A DNA stretch of 64,000 bases from Streptomyces sp. AC558_RSS880 (GCF_019049255.1 NZ_JAGMUJ010000007.1:62001-126000); one strand, 5' to 3'; counted from the first letter of the stretch, positions 45,671 through 55,310 are shown. The notes: generated from the sequence alone by a model not told the origin. Translations and numbers: made by a program.

Positions 45671-47025
45671 TTGTCCAGGCTGTTGTCGATGGTCTTGGTG
45701 GCCGTTTCCCAGGCCTCCTTGGCGGACTTGCCCTTGGTCACCAGGATGACGCCGTTGTCCGTCAGGCCCTGCTGGATGATCTGGTCCTTCGGGCCGATGA
45801 CCTGGTCCGGGATCTGCTTGGCGGCCGCGGAGAAGATCTCGCCGATCGGGGAGTCACCGGTCATCTCGTTCTTGGCGCCGGTCACCTCGGGGCTGTCGTA
45901 CGCGCCCGGGGTGCTCGGGAAGCTGCCCTGCACCTTGAACAGCTTCGTCTGCTGCTCGGGCGCGGTCAGCCAGGCCACCAGCTTCTGCGCCTCCTCGACG
46001 TTCTTGCCGCTCTTCGGCACGCCGAGGAAGGAGCCGCCCCAGTTGCCGGACTTGGGCGCCACGGCCACGTCCCACTTGCCGGCGGCGTCCGGCTGCGACT
46101 TGCCCTTGATGGTGCCGAGCATCCACGGCGGGCAGGCGACGGTGGCGAACTTGCTGTTGGCGATGGTCGTGTCCCAGGCCGGCTGGAACTGCGTCTGCGC
46201 CTGGACCAGGCCCTTCTCGGCGGCCTCGGCGGTCAGGTCGAAGGCCTTCTTGACGGCCGGGTTGGTCTTGTAGATGACCTCGCCGGAGGCGTCGTAGAAC
46301 TTCTCCTTCTCACTGCTGAGGACGGCGTTGAGCAGACCGCCGGGGGAGTCCATGAAGAAGGTGTCCTTGCCGGCCTTCTTCTTGTACTTCTCACCGGTCT
46401 CGACGAACTTGTTCCAGTCGCCGGCCCACAGCTTGCCGACCTCCTCGCGGTCGGTCGGCAGACCGGCCTTCTCGAAGAGGTCCTTGCGGTAACAGATCGC
46501 CATCGGGCCGATGTCGGTGCCGAGAGCGACGGTCTGGCCGTCCTTGGTGGTGGCCTGCTGCCACTTCCAGCTGAGCCAGTTGTTCTTGTCCACGCCCTCG
46601 GCCTTGGACATGTCCGTGAACTTGTCCGCCTGGGTGCCGACGATCTCGGCGATGTTGGCGATCTCGATGGCCTGGATGTCCATCAGACCACTGTTGGTGG
46701 TGAGGTGGTTCAGCAGCGGAGGGTAGTAGTTCTCGTTCCGCTCGATGACGTTCTGCTCGATCTTGATGTCCGGGTTCAGCTTCTCGTATTCGGCGTAGAG
46801 GCCGGCCTCCTGGAAGCCCATGGTGCCGAACAGACCCAGCGTGATCTTGGTCTTGCCCTCGCTGTCGGACGAGGATCCGGAACCGCCGTCGCTACCGTCG
46901 TCGGCACAGCCGGCCAGCAGCCCGGTGCTCAGCGCCACCGCCGCTGCGACGGCCAGCGCCTTACGGGCGATGGGCTTCCCCCCGCCCGACCGCTGCCGAG
47001 AGAGGGGGAGGGTACGTGCTCGCAT
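45667..47025 (-). CDS. Sugar ABC solute-binding lipoprotein
   Basis: A 452-residue extracellular binding protein. ATG 47025 is preceded by AGGAGG; the signal ends with lipobox LLAGC. The family-1 binding fold is recognisable (KITLGLFGTMGFQEAGLYAEYEKLNPDI). A CebR-type palindrome lies about 118 bp upstream, and beta-glucosidase plus LacI genes flank the operon, so a beta-linked glucooligosaccharide such as cellobiose is the likely ligand, though unproven. Confidence 0.92.
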   Translation of the reverse strand: MRARTLPLSRQRSGGGKPIARKALAVAAAVALSTGLLAGCADDGSDGGSGSSSDSEGKTKITLGLFGTMGFQEAGLYAEYEKLNPDIKIEQNVIERNENYYPPLLNHLTTNSGLMDIQAIEIANIAEIVGTQADKFTDMSKAEGVDKNNWLSWKWQQATTKDGQTVALGTDIGPMAICYRKDLFEKAGLPTDREEVGKLWAGDWNKFVETGEKYKKKAGKDTFFMDSPGGLLNAVLSSEKEKFYDASGEVIYKTNPAVKKAFDLTAEAAEKGLVQAQTQFQPAWDTTIANSKFATVACPPWMLGTIKGKSQPDAAGKWDVAVAPKSGNWGGSFLGVPKSGKNVEEAQKLVAWLTAPEQQTKLFKVQGSFPSTPGAYDSPEVTGAKNEMTGDSPIGEIFSAAAKQIPDQVIGPKDQIIQQGLTDNGVILVTKGKSAKEAWETATKTIDNSLDK

Positions 47026-47368
47026 TGCGTCCTCCTGTTGCCCTGACGTGCCGACCCCCCGGCCAACGGCATTGTTGGGCCCGTATCTTGCTCGTTGCGG
47101 CTCGGGCGGGGAACGTGCGGGTTGTGTATGTGTCAGGTACTGTGGGAGCGCTCCCACAAGTGATGTGTTGAAGAGTCGCGGGTCGGAGCGGGGGTGTCAA
47201 GGGAACAGACGCGGCAAAGTGCCTTCAGTTATCTGCCTGTTAACTTGGCGCCGGACGCCCGCCCTTGGAAGCCCGGAGTCCGCCGGAGGCACTCCCGGCG
47301 GTGGCCACCGTCACTGACGGGGCTGTTACATTCCAGGCCAGCGTGACATACGACGGAAGGCGGAGCCG
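47026..47368. other. Divergent promoter region, sugar ABC operon and lacI-type gene
   Basis: About 340 bp holding the CebR-type palindrome at 47141-47158 and promoters for both directions. No gene is seen. Confidence 0.7.
47141..47158. promoter_or_regulatory. Perfect CebR/LacI-type operator
   Basis: TGTGGGAGCGCTCCCACA is a perfect 18-bp palindrome containing the exact CebR consensus TGGGAGCGCTCCCA (47143-47156). Confidence 0.9.
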
Positions 47369-48424
47369 ATGGCAAGCCACGGAGCGCGGGGCCGGAGCGG
47401 CGGCCGGCCCACCCTCGAAGAGGTGGCCGCGCGCGCCGGTGTCGGCCGCGGCACGGTCTCCCGGGTGATCAACGGTTCGCCCCGGGTGAGCGACGCCACA
47501 CGCGCCGCCGTGGAAGCCGCGGTCGCCGAGCTCGGTTACGTCCCGAACACGGCCGCCCGTGCCCTGGCCGCCAACCGCACGGACGCCATCGCCCTCGTCG
47601 TGCCCGAGCCGGAGACCCGGTTCTTCGCCGAACCGTACTTCTCCGACATGCTCCGGGGCGTCGGCGCGGCGCTCTCCGACACCCAGATGCAGCTGCTGCT
47701 GATCTTCGCGGGCAGCGACCGGGAACGGCAGCGGCTCGCCGAGTACCTCGCCGCCCACCGGGTGGACGGGGTGCTGCTGGTCTCGGTGCACGCCGACGAC
47801 CCGCTGCCCGACATGCTGTCCCGGCTGGAGATCCCGGCCGTGATCAGCGGCCCCCGCTCGGCCGCCGAGACGCTCGCCTCCGTGGACTCGGACAACTACG
47901 GCGGCGCCCGCCAGGCCGTCGAACACCTCATCGGCGGGGGCCGGCGCACCATAGCCCACATCACCGGCCGCCTCGACGTGTACGGCGCCCAGCGGCGCAT
48001 CGACGGCTACCGCGACGCCCTGCGCGACGCGGGCCACGAGGTGGACGAGCTGCTGATCGAGCCGGGCGACTTCTCCGAGGACGGCGGCCGGCACGCGATG
48101 GCGGCCCTGCTGGAGCGCCGCCCCGACCTGGACGCCGTCTTCGCCGCCTCGGACGTCACCGCGGCCGGCGCCCGGCACGCCCTGCGCGACGCGGGCCGCC
48201 GCATCCCCGACGACGTGGCCCTGGTCGGCTACGACGACTCCGCCATCGCCCGCCACATGGACCCGCCGCTGACCAGTGTGCGCCAGCCGATAGAGGAGAT
48301 GGGCCGCGCGATGATCGACCTCCTCCTCGCCGAGGTCGCCGACCGCCGCCCGTCGGCGTCCCGGGAGCTGGAGCGGCGCCAGATGGTGCTGGCGACGGAG
48401 CTGGTGGCCCGCGCCTCGTCGTGA
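47369..48424 (+). CDS. LacI-family transcriptional regulator (CebR-like)
   Basis: A 351-residue repressor. The N-terminal helix-turn-helix TLEEVAARAGVGRGTVSRVI with hinge AARALAANRT is followed by a periplasmic-binding-like effector domain. It is divergent from the sugar ABC operon and is the obvious ligand-responsive repressor acting at the two TGGGAGCGCTCCCA-type sites. True CebR may be encoded elsewhere, so paralog cross-talk is possible. Confidence 0.93.
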   Translation: MASHGARGRSGGRPTLEEVAARAGVGRGTVSRVINGSPRVSDATRAAVEAAVAELGYVPNTAARALAANRTDAIALVVPEPETRFFAEPYFSDMLRGVGAALSDTQMQLLLIFAGSDRERQRLAEYLAAHRVDGVLLVSVHADDPLPDMLSRLEIPAVISGPRSAAETLASVDSDNYGGARQAVEHLIGGGRRTIAHITGRLDVYGAQRRIDGYRDALRDAGHEVDELLIEPGDFSEDGGRHAMAALLERRPDLDAVFAASDVTAAGARHALRDAGRRIPDDVALVGYDDSAIARHMDPPLTSVRQPIEEMGRAMIDLLLAEVADRRPSASRELERRQMVLATELVARASS

Positions 48425-48494
48425 CGCCGCGGTGCTCCGTTCCGGCGGCCGGGTCCTTCAGGACCGCGCCGGCGGCTACGCGGTGCGCCCCGCC

Positions 48495-49262
48495 TTATCC
48501 CCACCGGGGGTCGGTGGCCCGCTTGTATTCCCTGCGCAGGCCGATCGGGACCAGACCCAGGCGCCGGTTCGGTAGAGGTCTGCCGTTGGCCTCGGCCCAG
48601 GCGCTGATCTCCTCGAAGTCGCCCTCCGGTGAACCCGCGACCGCGTACACGGGAAGGCGGTCGGTGAGCACGGTGCGGGGCAGGGAGAGGCCGAGGCGTT
48701 CCTCGAAGACGGCCAGGCTGCGACGGTCGCGTTCGCGGTAGTCGTGGTCGTCGTAGTCGTCGTACTCCTCTTCGGGAACGGGGTCCGTCACACCGTCGGG
48801 GAGCAGGAGTCCCGCGGCCACCAGGTCGGGCAGGAGCAGATCGGGTTCCTCGCCCCAGCGGACGCCCTCCTCGCCCAGCCCGTGTCCGCAGACGGTGCGG
48901 CCGTCGCGCGCGTACAGGACGTTGGTGGGCGGGTGTTCCGAGTTGTAGTGGTAGTGGACGGCTTCCACGCCGTCGCGCGAGACCTCCTCCCGCCGCTCGA
49001 GGTAGCGGCCGTAGAGGACGGCGAACGCCCAGCCGGCGTGCTCGCCGACACGGACCGCGGCGCTGCCCGGCCCGGTCTCGGGGTAGCCGTCGACGTCGAC
49101 GTCGGCCATCTCGGCGTCGGTCATCGGCCCGGCGGCCGCTCCGCGCCGCGCCCCCATGCGGACCGCCAGCTCCTCGGCGTCGATGCCGCGGGCGACGTGC
49201 ACGTCGAACATGTACCCGGAACTCGTCACCGTGCCGACCATCCACCGCACACCGTCGCTCAC
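48495..49262 (-). CDS. Hypothetical protein
   Basis: A 255-residue acidic protein. GTG 49262 is preceded by GGGGAGGG; an upstream ATG in frame at 49334 lacks a site. Segments AGWAFAVLYGRYLE and VEAVHYHYNS look like the beta-strand core of actinobacterial DUF6461-type proteins. An acidic Tyr/Asp run (PEEEYDDYDDHDY) lies near residue 168. No signal or catalytic motif is visible. Confidence 0.7.
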   Translation of the reverse strand: MSDGVRWMVGTVTSSGYMFDVHVARGIDAEELAVRMGARRGAAAGPMTDAEMADVDVDGYPETGPGSAAVRVGEHAGWAFAVLYGRYLERREEVSRDGVEAVHYHYNSEHPPTNVLYARDGRTVCGHGLGEEGVRWGEEPDLLLPDLVAAGLLLPDGVTDPVPEEEYDDYDDHDYRERDRRSLAVFEERLGLSLPRTVLTDRLPVYAVAGSPEGDFEEISAWAEANGRPLPNRRLGLVPIGLRREYKRATDPRWG

Positions 49263-49355
49263 ATGCCCTCCCCTTATGGCGGCGAACAGGCCCTTCGCCT
49301 GTTCGCCGACGACCGTAGGGCGGCCCACTGACATTCCGGTGGCGGAAACGAGTAC

Positions 49356-49385
49356 AGCCGGTGACCTCGTACGAGGTCACCGGCT
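49356..49385 (-). terminator. Hairpin downstream of tRNA-His
   Basis: AGCCGGTGACCTCG/CGAGGTCACCGGCT inverted repeat (14 bp, 2-base loop TA with G-C pairs closing), immediately 3' of the tRNA on the minus strand. Confidence 0.75.
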
Positions 49386-49395
49386 GACTGGTGAG

Positions 49396-49469
49396 GGTGA
49401 GTGACGGGACTCGAACCCGCGGCATCCTGGACCACAACCAGGTGCTCTACCAGCTGAGCTACACCCACC
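49396..49469 (-). tRNA. tRNA-His(GTG)
   Basis: Anticodon stem CCTGG/CCAGG with loop TTGTGGT (anticodon GTG), T-loop TTCGAGT, and acceptor GTGGGTG/CACTCAC with the extra G-1 paired to C73, the hallmark of tRNA-His. Confidence 0.97.
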
Positions 49470-49586
49470 ATAGCCTTGTCGGTTGAGGTCAGTGACTTCC
49501 CCGACCGGCCGAGAAAAAGTGTACAGGGTCCGAAGGGGTGCTCGCGCACGCTTTCCGCGGAGGCCCCCGACGACCCCCCGATCCGC

Positions 49587-50189
49587 CTACTGAACAGGCA
49601 GGACGTGCTTCGCGGCGATCTTCCTCGCGGTGTCCGAGTCGGGCCCCGGCTGCGGTACGAAGACGGCCTCGCGGTAGTAGCGCAGCTCCGCGATGGACTC
49701 GCGGATGTCGGCGAGGGCGCGGTGGTTGCCGTTCTTCTCGGGGCTGTTGAAGTACGCCCTCGGGTACCAGCGGCGGGCCAGTTCCTTGATGCTGGACACG
49801 TCCACGATGCGGTAGTGGAGGTAGTCCTCCAGGGTCGGCATGTCCCGCAGCAGGAAACCGCGGTCGGTGCCGACGGAATTGCCGCACAGGGGGGCCTTGC
49901 CGGGCTCCTTGACGTGTTCCTTCACGTAGTCGAGGACCTGCCGCTCGGCCTCCTCGAGCGTCGTGCCGCCCTCCAGCTCGGCGAGCAGCCCGGACGCGGT
50001 GTGCATCTCCCGCACCACCTCCGGCATCGTCTCCAGGGCCCGCTGCGGCGGGCGGATAACGATGTCCACGCCCTCGCCGAGCACGTTCAGCTCGGAGTCG
50101 GTGACGAGGGCGGCCACTTCGATGAGCGCGTCGTCCGACAGCGAGAGGCCGGTCATCTCGCAGTCGATCCACACCATGCGATCGTTCAT
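49587..50189 (-). CDS. orn: Oligoribonuclease
   Basis: A 200-residue DEDDh exonuclease. Acidic residues D9 and E11 (WIDCEMTG), Asp in NSVGTDRGF and the His/Asp of NHRALADI form the active site. It degrades 2-5-nt RNAs and pGpG from c-di-GMP breakdown, which links it to the GGDEF-EAL enzyme in this window. The gene lies downstream of adpA in the same orientation, the usual Streptomyces arrangement. Confidence 0.97.
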   Translation of the reverse strand: MNDRMVWIDCEMTGLSLSDDALIEVAALVTDSELNVLGEGVDIVIRPPQRALETMPEVVREMHTASGLLAELEGGTTLEEAERQVLDYVKEHVKEPGKAPLCGNSVGTDRGFLLRDMPTLEDYLHYRIVDVSSIKELARRWYPRAYFNSPEKNGNHRALADIRESIAELRYYREAVFVPQPGPDSDTARKIAAKHVLPVQ

Positions 50190-50308
50190 GTGTCTAACCT
50201 TACGGGGCCCCGCGCCGTGCGGGACCGGGTGGTGAAGCGCGGGTTTCCGCGATGTGCCGGTGCCGGTGTGAACATCACGGGGGCCGGACGTGCGGACGGA
50301 CACGACGA

Positions 50309-50338
50309 ACGGGCCGGAAGCCGATGCCTCCGGCCCGT
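50309..50338 (-). terminator. Terminator downstream of adpA
   Basis: ACGGGCCGGA/TCCGGCCCGT 10-bp inverted repeat with a 10-base loop, 18 bases after the adpA stop. Confidence 0.75.
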
Positions 50339-50355
50339 CGGCCGTCGCCGTCACC

Positions 50356-51582
50356 TCACGGCGCGCTGCGCTGGCCCGGGAGGGCCGAGGCCGTCAGGGA
50401 CGGGCCCAGGGCGCCTGCCGCCGCCGTGCGGCGGGACTGGTGCGGGAGTGGGCTGTCCGGGTGCAGGGCGGGCGGCACCTGGACTCCCGCGTGGCCCGGC
50501 TGGCCCGGTGGGAGGACCCCCGCGGTGCTCGGGGCGCCCTCGGCGTCCTGGTTCCGGTCCGCCTGCGGGCGCCGCGCGCGGTACGCGGCCCGGTAGGCGG
50601 CCGGGGACGAACCCAGCTGGCGCCGGAAGTGGCCGCGCAGCGCCACCGGTGAGCGGAAGCCGCAGCGGCCGGCGACCTCGTCCACCGAGTAGTCCGACGT
50701 CTCCAGCAGGCGCTGCGCCTGGAGCACCCGCTGCGTGATCAGCCACTGCAGCGGCGCGCTGCCGGTCAGCGAGCGGAAGCGGCGGTCGAACGTACGACGG
50801 CTCATGTACGCGCGGGCCGCCAGCGTCTCCACGTCGAACTGTTCGTGGAGGTGCTCCAGCGCCCAGGCGACGACCTCGGCGAGCGGGTCGGCGCCGATCT
50901 CCTCCGGTAAAGACCTGTCCAGGTAGCGCTCCTGGCCTCCGCTGCGGCGCGGCGGCACCACCAGGCGGCGGGCCAGCGCGCCGGCCGCCTCGTTGCCGTG
51001 ATCGGTGCGCACGATGTGCAGGCACAGATCGATTCCGGCCGCGGTGCCCGCGGACGTCAGCACGTCGCCGTCGTCCACGAAGAGCTCCCGTGGATCGACG
51101 TGCACCGACGGATAGCGTTTCGCCAGCGTCGGCGCGTACATCCAGTGTGTGGTCGCGGGACGGCCGTCCAGCAGGCCCGCCGCCGCGAGGACGAAGGCGC
51201 CGGTGCACAGCCCGACGATGCGGGCGCCCTCCTCATGGGCCCGGCGCAGTGCGTCCAGGGCCTCCTCCGGCGGTGGCGAGGTGATCGAACGCCAGGCCGG
51301 CACCACGACGGTGCCCGCCCGGGATATCGCCTCCAGGCCATGTGGCGCGGTGAGTTCCAGGCCCCCTGTGGTCCGCAGCGGGCCCTCCTCGCCTCCGCAC
51401 ACGAGCAAGCGGTAGCGCGGTACGCCGGCGTCCTGGCGGTCAACCCCGAACACCGACAGCGGTATGGAACTCTCGAAGATGGGGCCGCCGCTGAACAGCA
51501 GCACCGCGACGATCTCCTTGCGGCGGCGCCCGGAGAGTTTCCGGGCCGCGGTTTCCGACGCGGCAGTGGAGTCGTGGCTCAT
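50356..51582 (-). CDS. adpA: AdpA, AraC-family master developmental regulator
   Basis: A 408-residue protein. The N-terminal DJ-1/PfpI-like dimerisation domain (about 25-200, [17 protein letters not shown]) is followed by two AraC helix-turn-helix motifs (about 235-330: [20 protein letters not shown] and [20 protein letters not shown]). The tail is Pro/Ala/Gln-rich. A TTA codon (Leu225, bases 50908-50910) in the inter-domain linker makes translation depend on the bldA tRNA, as known for adpA. A very long upstream region (about 800 bp) precedes the ATG at 51582. Confidence 0.97.
   Translation of the reverse strand: MSHDSTAASETAARKLSGRRRKEIVAVLLFSGGPIFESSIPLSVFGVDRQDAGVPRYRLLVCGGEEGPLRTTGGLELTAPHGLEAISRAGTVVVPAWRSITSPPPEEALDALRRAHEEGARIVGLCTGAFVLAAAGLLDGRPATTHWMYAPTLAKRYPSVHVDPRELFVDDGDVLTSAGTAAGIDLCLHIVRTDHGNEAAGALARRLVVPPRRSGGQERYLDRSLPEEIGADPLAEVVAWALEHLHEQFDVETLAARAYMSRRTFDRRFRSLTGSAPLQWLITQRVLQAQRLLETSDYSVDEVAGRCGFRSPVALRGHFRRQLGSSPAAYRAAYRARRPQADRNQDAEGAPSTAGVLPPGQPGHAGVQVPPALHPDSPLPHQSRRTAAAGALGPSLTASALPGQRSAP
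50908..50910 (-). other. TTA (bldA-dependent) codon in adpA
   Basis: The Leu225 codon in the segment DRSLPEE is TTA on the minus strand. TTA is rare in Streptomyces and marks developmental translational control. Confidence 0.95.
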
Positions 51583-52394
51583 ACTGCTAAGCCCCCCTCG
51601 GTGGTCGCGGCTCCTCGGTTGTGTCGCTCCTGCACGTTTCCCCTCGGTCCTGCACGAGTCCCCCGCCGTAAGACATCAAGATCGAATCTACTGCGTCCCG
51701 TCGCGCGCCGGTGGCTGGTTCGCCACCCGGCACATTGTCGACTTGGCAACTTGGCGTGAAGCATTCGATCACGAAGCGTTGCACTCGTGGGCCGTGTGGG
51801 GAAGTGCGCCTTGTCGCGGTGGCCAATCCACGTAGGGCACACAGGGCCCGTTGGACCCTTTCCGCGCAGGTCGAACGGGGGTTGGGGGGTGGGTGCGGCG
51901 GGGGAAGCACACAAGCCAGAAGTTGGCTGAAAAGATACGGGCGAGGGCGCGGAAACCGGTCAGTTGACCGGTGTACCCCCGCCAGTGTGCCGCCGGTCCC
52001 GTCGGCGCCCTCGCCCCGGCCCGCCCGCTCCGGCCCGCCCGGGCCGGCCCCGCAAGGGCTCCGGCCTCCCGGACGGTAGCCGGCACGAAGAGCCCTGTGA
52101 CGCGGATCACGCGGTTCGGCGCGCGGCCGGGCCGCCGGTCACCGCGGACCCGCGGCGGACCCTCGCAACGGCGAGTGAACCCCGTGCAAACCACCTGTAC
52201 GGGGCAGCAACCATTGCGTGACGGGCGGACCCTCGTGCATGCTCCGGGGAACCCGCCTGCCGGTATGCGCGGGATCTGGGCTTAGGAGGCGTGCCGCCGT
52301 ACCCTGGAGGGTATGGGGTTGGGAAGATAATTCCCGGACACAGCTCCGCCGCACACTGTCGTCCCCCACAAAGGATCACAACCCCGAGACAGCC
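51583..52394. other. Long intergenic region between adpA and the stress-protein gene
   Basis: About 810 bp with no convincing gene. It holds the divergent promoters; AdpA autoregulation would be expected here. Partial matches to the AdpA consensus TGGCSNGWWY occur around 51709 and 51750 but none is exact by eye. The DNA is less GC-biased near 51660-51790. Confidence 0.6.
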
Positions 52395-52922
52395 ATGGCC
52401 GGTCACGAATTCTTCGAACCAGCGGACCGCAAGCGGCCGGTCGCCGATCCCACGGCGGCCGAACCCCTGGCGGCGGAGGAGTCGCGCCACCCCTGCGACC
52501 CCGCGTTCCGGCACGGTGTCGTCGTCGGCTTCGACGGCTCCACCTCCAGTGAACGGGCCCTGGCGTACGCCATCGGCATGGCACGGCGCTTCGGTTCGGG
52601 CCTGATCATCGTTCACGTCGCCAACCGGCTGCCCACGACGGTGTGGGCGGGGTGCGAGCCCCCGGTCTTCGTGGACGTCCCGGACCACCGCACGGAGGTG
52701 CTCGGACTCGAGCTCGCCTGTGCGGACTACCTGGCCGAGGTGCCGTGGATCCTCGTCGAGCGTGGTGGGGACATCTGCCATGAACTCGAAGAGGTGGGGC
52801 GGGAGTATGCCGCCGATGCGATCGTCGTGGGTTCCACCCACGGGCTCGTGGGGCGGATCTTCGGGTCCGTCGCCGGGCGGTTGGCGAAGCGGGCGCAGCG
52901 GCCGGTCGTCGTTATTCCGTAA
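52395..52922 (+). CDS. Universal stress protein (UspA family)
   Basis: A 175-residue single-domain Usp. The N-terminal 40 residues are a polar extension; the core starts at HGVVVGFDGSTSSERAL. The ATP-binding signature GxxGxxGx(9)GS appears as VGSTHGLVGRIFGSVAGRL. ATG 52395 is chosen; the frame extends upstream without a ribosome site. A hairpin terminator follows. Confidence 0.88.
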   Translation: MAGHEFFEPADRKRPVADPTAAEPLAAEESRHPCDPAFRHGVVVGFDGSTSSERALAYAIGMARRFGSGLIIVHVANRLPTTVWAGCEPPVFVDVPDHRTEVLGLELACADYLAEVPWILVERGGDICHELEEVGREYAADAIVVGSTHGLVGRIFGSVAGRLAKRAQRPVVVIP

Positions 52923-52930
52923 GTCGTTCA

Positions 52931-52967
52931 CGGGCCCCACGTGTTGGCCGGCGACACGTGGGGCCCG
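52931..52967 (+). terminator. Terminator after the universal stress protein gene
   Basis: A perfect 14-bp inverted repeat CGGGCCCCACGTGT/ACACGTGGGGCCCG with a 9-base loop, 8 bases after the stop. Confidence 0.82.
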
Positions 52968-53023
52968 TACCCGTATTCCGGCCCGTGCGGGCGCGTGGGG
53001 GCTGAGCGCGCCCACGCGGCGGA

Positions 53024-53118
53024 GCCGCATGTCGATACGGCCCCGTGCCCCTGTGGGGCGCTTGCTCCTCCGCCGTTGCTGACTCGGTGAGGTTCCTGGG
53101 CTTGTCGCGGCCGTGTGG
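53024..53118 (-). repeat. Degenerate duplicate of the glmS 3' end and downstream flank
   Basis: Three ordered blocks match 53123-53231: a 22-bp identical block (53024-53045 versus 53123-53144), an 18-of-19 block with the last codons (53089-53107 versus 53183-53201), and GGCCGTGTGG (53109-53118 versus 53222-53231). The minus strand still reads DKPRNL. It is non-functional. Confidence 0.75.
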
Positions 53119-53158
53119 CGGGGCCGCATGTCGATACGGCCCCGCGCTCCTGGGCGGC

Positions 53159-54976
53159 CTACTCGACCGTGACCGACTTGGCGAGGTTCCTCGGCTTGTC
53201 GATGTCCCTGCCCAGGGCCAAGGCCGTGTGGTAGGCGAGGAGTTGGAGGGGGATGCCCATGAGGATGGGGTCGAGTTCGTCCTCGTTCTTGGGGACGAGG
53301 ATCGTGTGGTCGGCCTTCTCCTGCTCCTGGTGGGCGACGGCCACGATCTGGCCGCTGCGGGCCTTGATCTCCTCCATGGCCGCGCGGTTCTTCTCCAGCA
53401 GGTCGTCGTCCGGGACGATCGCGACCGTGGGGAGGGCCGGCTCGATCAGGGCCAGCGGGCCGTGCTTCAGCTCGGAGGCCGGGTACGCCTCGGCGTGGAT
53501 GTAGGAGACCTCCTTGAGCTTCAGGGAGGCCTCACGGGCCACCGGGTAGCCCCGGACGCGGCCGATGAAGAGCATCGAGCGGGCCTCGGCGTACCGCAGG
53601 GCCAGCTTCTTGATCTCCTCCTCCTGCTTCATGATCTCGGCGATCTGGCCCGGGAGCCTGCGCAGACCCTCGATGATCCGCTTGCCGTCGCGCACCGACA
53701 GGTCACGGGTGCGGCCCAGGTGCAGGGCGAGCAGGGCGAAGGCGACCGTGGTGTTGGTGAAGCACTTGGTGGACACCACGCACACCTCGGGCCCGGCGTG
53801 GACGTAGACGCCGCCGTCCGCCTCGCGGGCGATCGCGGAGCCGACCACGTTGACCACGCCCAGCACCCGCGCGCCCTTGCGCTTCAGCTCCTGCACCGCC
53901 GCCAGCACGTCGTACGTCTCACCGGACTGGGAGACCGCGATGTACAGGGTGTCGGGGTCCACGACCGCGTTGCGGTAGCGGAACTCGGAGGCCGGCTCGG
54001 CGTCGGCGGGGATCCGGGCCAGCTCCTCGATCATCTGCGCGCCGATCATGCCGGCGTGGTACGAGGTGCCGCAGCCGAGGATCTTCACCCGGCGGATCCG
54101 GCGCGCCTCGCGGGCGTCCAGGTTGAGGCCGCCGAGGTGCACGGTGGAGAAGCGGTCGTCGATCCGGCCGCGCAGCACGCGGTCCACGGCCTCCGCCTGC
54201 TCGTGGATCTCCTTGTGCATGTAGGTGTCGTGGCCGCCCATGTCGTACGAGGCCGCCTCCCACTCCACGGTGGTCGGCTCGGCGGTCGTACGGGTGCCCT
54301 CGGTGGTGTAGGTGCGGAAGTCGTCGGCCTTCAGCGTCGCCATCTCGCCGTCGTCCAGCGTGACGATCTGCCGGGTGTGGGCGACCAGCGCGGCGATGTC
54401 GGAGGCGACGAACATCTCCTTCTCGCCGATGCCGAGCACGACCGGCGAGCCGTTGCGGGCCACCACGATGCGGTCCGGGAAGTCGGCGTGCAGCACGGCG
54501 ATGCCGTAGGTGCCCTCGATGAGGCGCACGGTCTCGCGGACCTTGTCCTCCAGCTTCTCGGCCGTCGAGCGGGCGATCAGGTGGACGAGGACCTCGGTGT
54601 CCGTCTCGGAGAGGAACTCGACGCCGTCCGCCTCCAGCTTGCGGCGCAGGTCGGAGGCGTTGTCGATGATGCCGTTGTGGACGACGGCGACCTTGCCCTC
54701 GGCGTCCAGGTGCGGGTGGGCGTTCACGTCGGAGGGGGCGCCGTGGGTGGCCCAGCGGGTGTGGGCGATGCCGGTGGTGCCCTTGAAACGCGCCGGAACC
54801 TTGGCCTCGAGGTCGCGCACCCGACCCTTGGCCTTGACCGTCTTCAGGCCGGAGGCCTTCGGGGACGTGACGGCGATGCCCGCCGAGTCGTAGCCGCGGT
54901 ACTCCAGGCGCTGCAGGCCCTCGAGCAGCAGGGGAGCGACCTCACGCCTGCCGATGTATCCGACGATTCCGCACAT
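53159..54976 (-). CDS. glmS: Glucosamine-fructose-6-phosphate aminotransferase
   Basis: A 605-residue GlmS. Cys2 (MCGIVGYIG) is the glutaminase nucleophile; the class II glutamine amidotransferase domain (1-230) has HTRWATHG and HNGIIDN. Two SIS domains follow (about 285-420 and 455-590), with CGTSYHAGMIG and SQSGETYD. It makes glucosamine-6-phosphate for wall and amino-sugar synthesis. It is probably co-transcribed with the 85-residue protein 12 bp upstream. In S. coelicolor two glmS-type genes are reported; this position corresponds, as I recall, to the second. Confidence 0.96.
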   Translation of the reverse strand: MCGIVGYIGRREVAPLLLEGLQRLEYRGYDSAGIAVTSPKASGLKTVKAKGRVRDLEAKVPARFKGTTGIAHTRWATHGAPSDVNAHPHLDAEGKVAVVHNGIIDNASDLRRKLEADGVEFLSETDTEVLVHLIARSTAEKLEDKVRETVRLIEGTYGIAVLHADFPDRIVVARNGSPVVLGIGEKEMFVASDIAALVAHTRQIVTLDDGEMATLKADDFRTYTTEGTRTTAEPTTVEWEAASYDMGGHDTYMHKEIHEQAEAVDRVLRGRIDDRFSTVHLGGLNLDAREARRIRRVKILGCGTSYHAGMIGAQMIEELARIPADAEPASEFRYRNAVVDPDTLYIAVSQSGETYDVLAAVQELKRKGARVLGVVNVVGSAIAREADGGVYVHAGPEVCVVSTKCFTNTTVAFALLALHLGRTRDLSVRDGKRIIEGLRRLPGQIAEIMKQEEEIKKLALRYAEARSMLFIGRVRGYPVAREASLKLKEVSYIHAEAYPASELKHGPLALIEPALPTVAIVPDDDLLEKNRAAMEEIKARSGQIVAVAHQEQEKADHTILVPKNEDELDPILMGIPLQLLAYHTALALGRDIDKPRNLAKSVTVE

Positions 54977-54988
54977 ATGTGTATGTTC

Positions 54989-55246
54989 CTAGCCGTAGAC
55001 GATGCGGCGCAGTTGCCGGAGCGAGAGCTCGGGCGGGGCCACCGCGCGGTATCTGAGGTCCGCCTCGATCCGTTCGAAGATCGTCGCGTTCACCAGGCCC
55101 TGGGCCTGGAGCTCGCGGTGGCGGCGACGGACGTACTCCTCGGTCGTCTCGTCGAAGTAGGCGAGCACGTCCTGGATCACGCGCAGCGCCTCGCCCCGGC
55201 TGAGGGGCGTGGACCGCGTCAGATGATCAACGAGTTCGTCGTGCAC
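54989..55246 (-). CDS. Small conserved hypothetical protein upstream of glmS
   Basis: An 85-residue basic, all-helical protein starting at GTG 55246. It has HLTRSTPLSRGEALRVIQDVL, YFDETTEEYVRRRHRELQA and QLRRIVYG at the C-terminus. The gene ends 12 bp before glmS and belongs to the same transcript. The family seems restricted to actinobacteria, and no function can be assigned. Its position suggests a link to amino-sugar or wall metabolism (inference). Confidence 0.75.
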   Translation of the reverse strand: MHDELVDHLTRSTPLSRGEALRVIQDVLAYFDETTEEYVRRRHRELQAQGLVNATIFERIEADLRYRAVAPPELSLRQLRRIVYG

Positions 55247-55310
55247 CCGATGATCCTGGGGTACCGGACGCGGTTTCGCAAGAAACGTGCCCGATTTCGG
55301 GCAGGACTCA

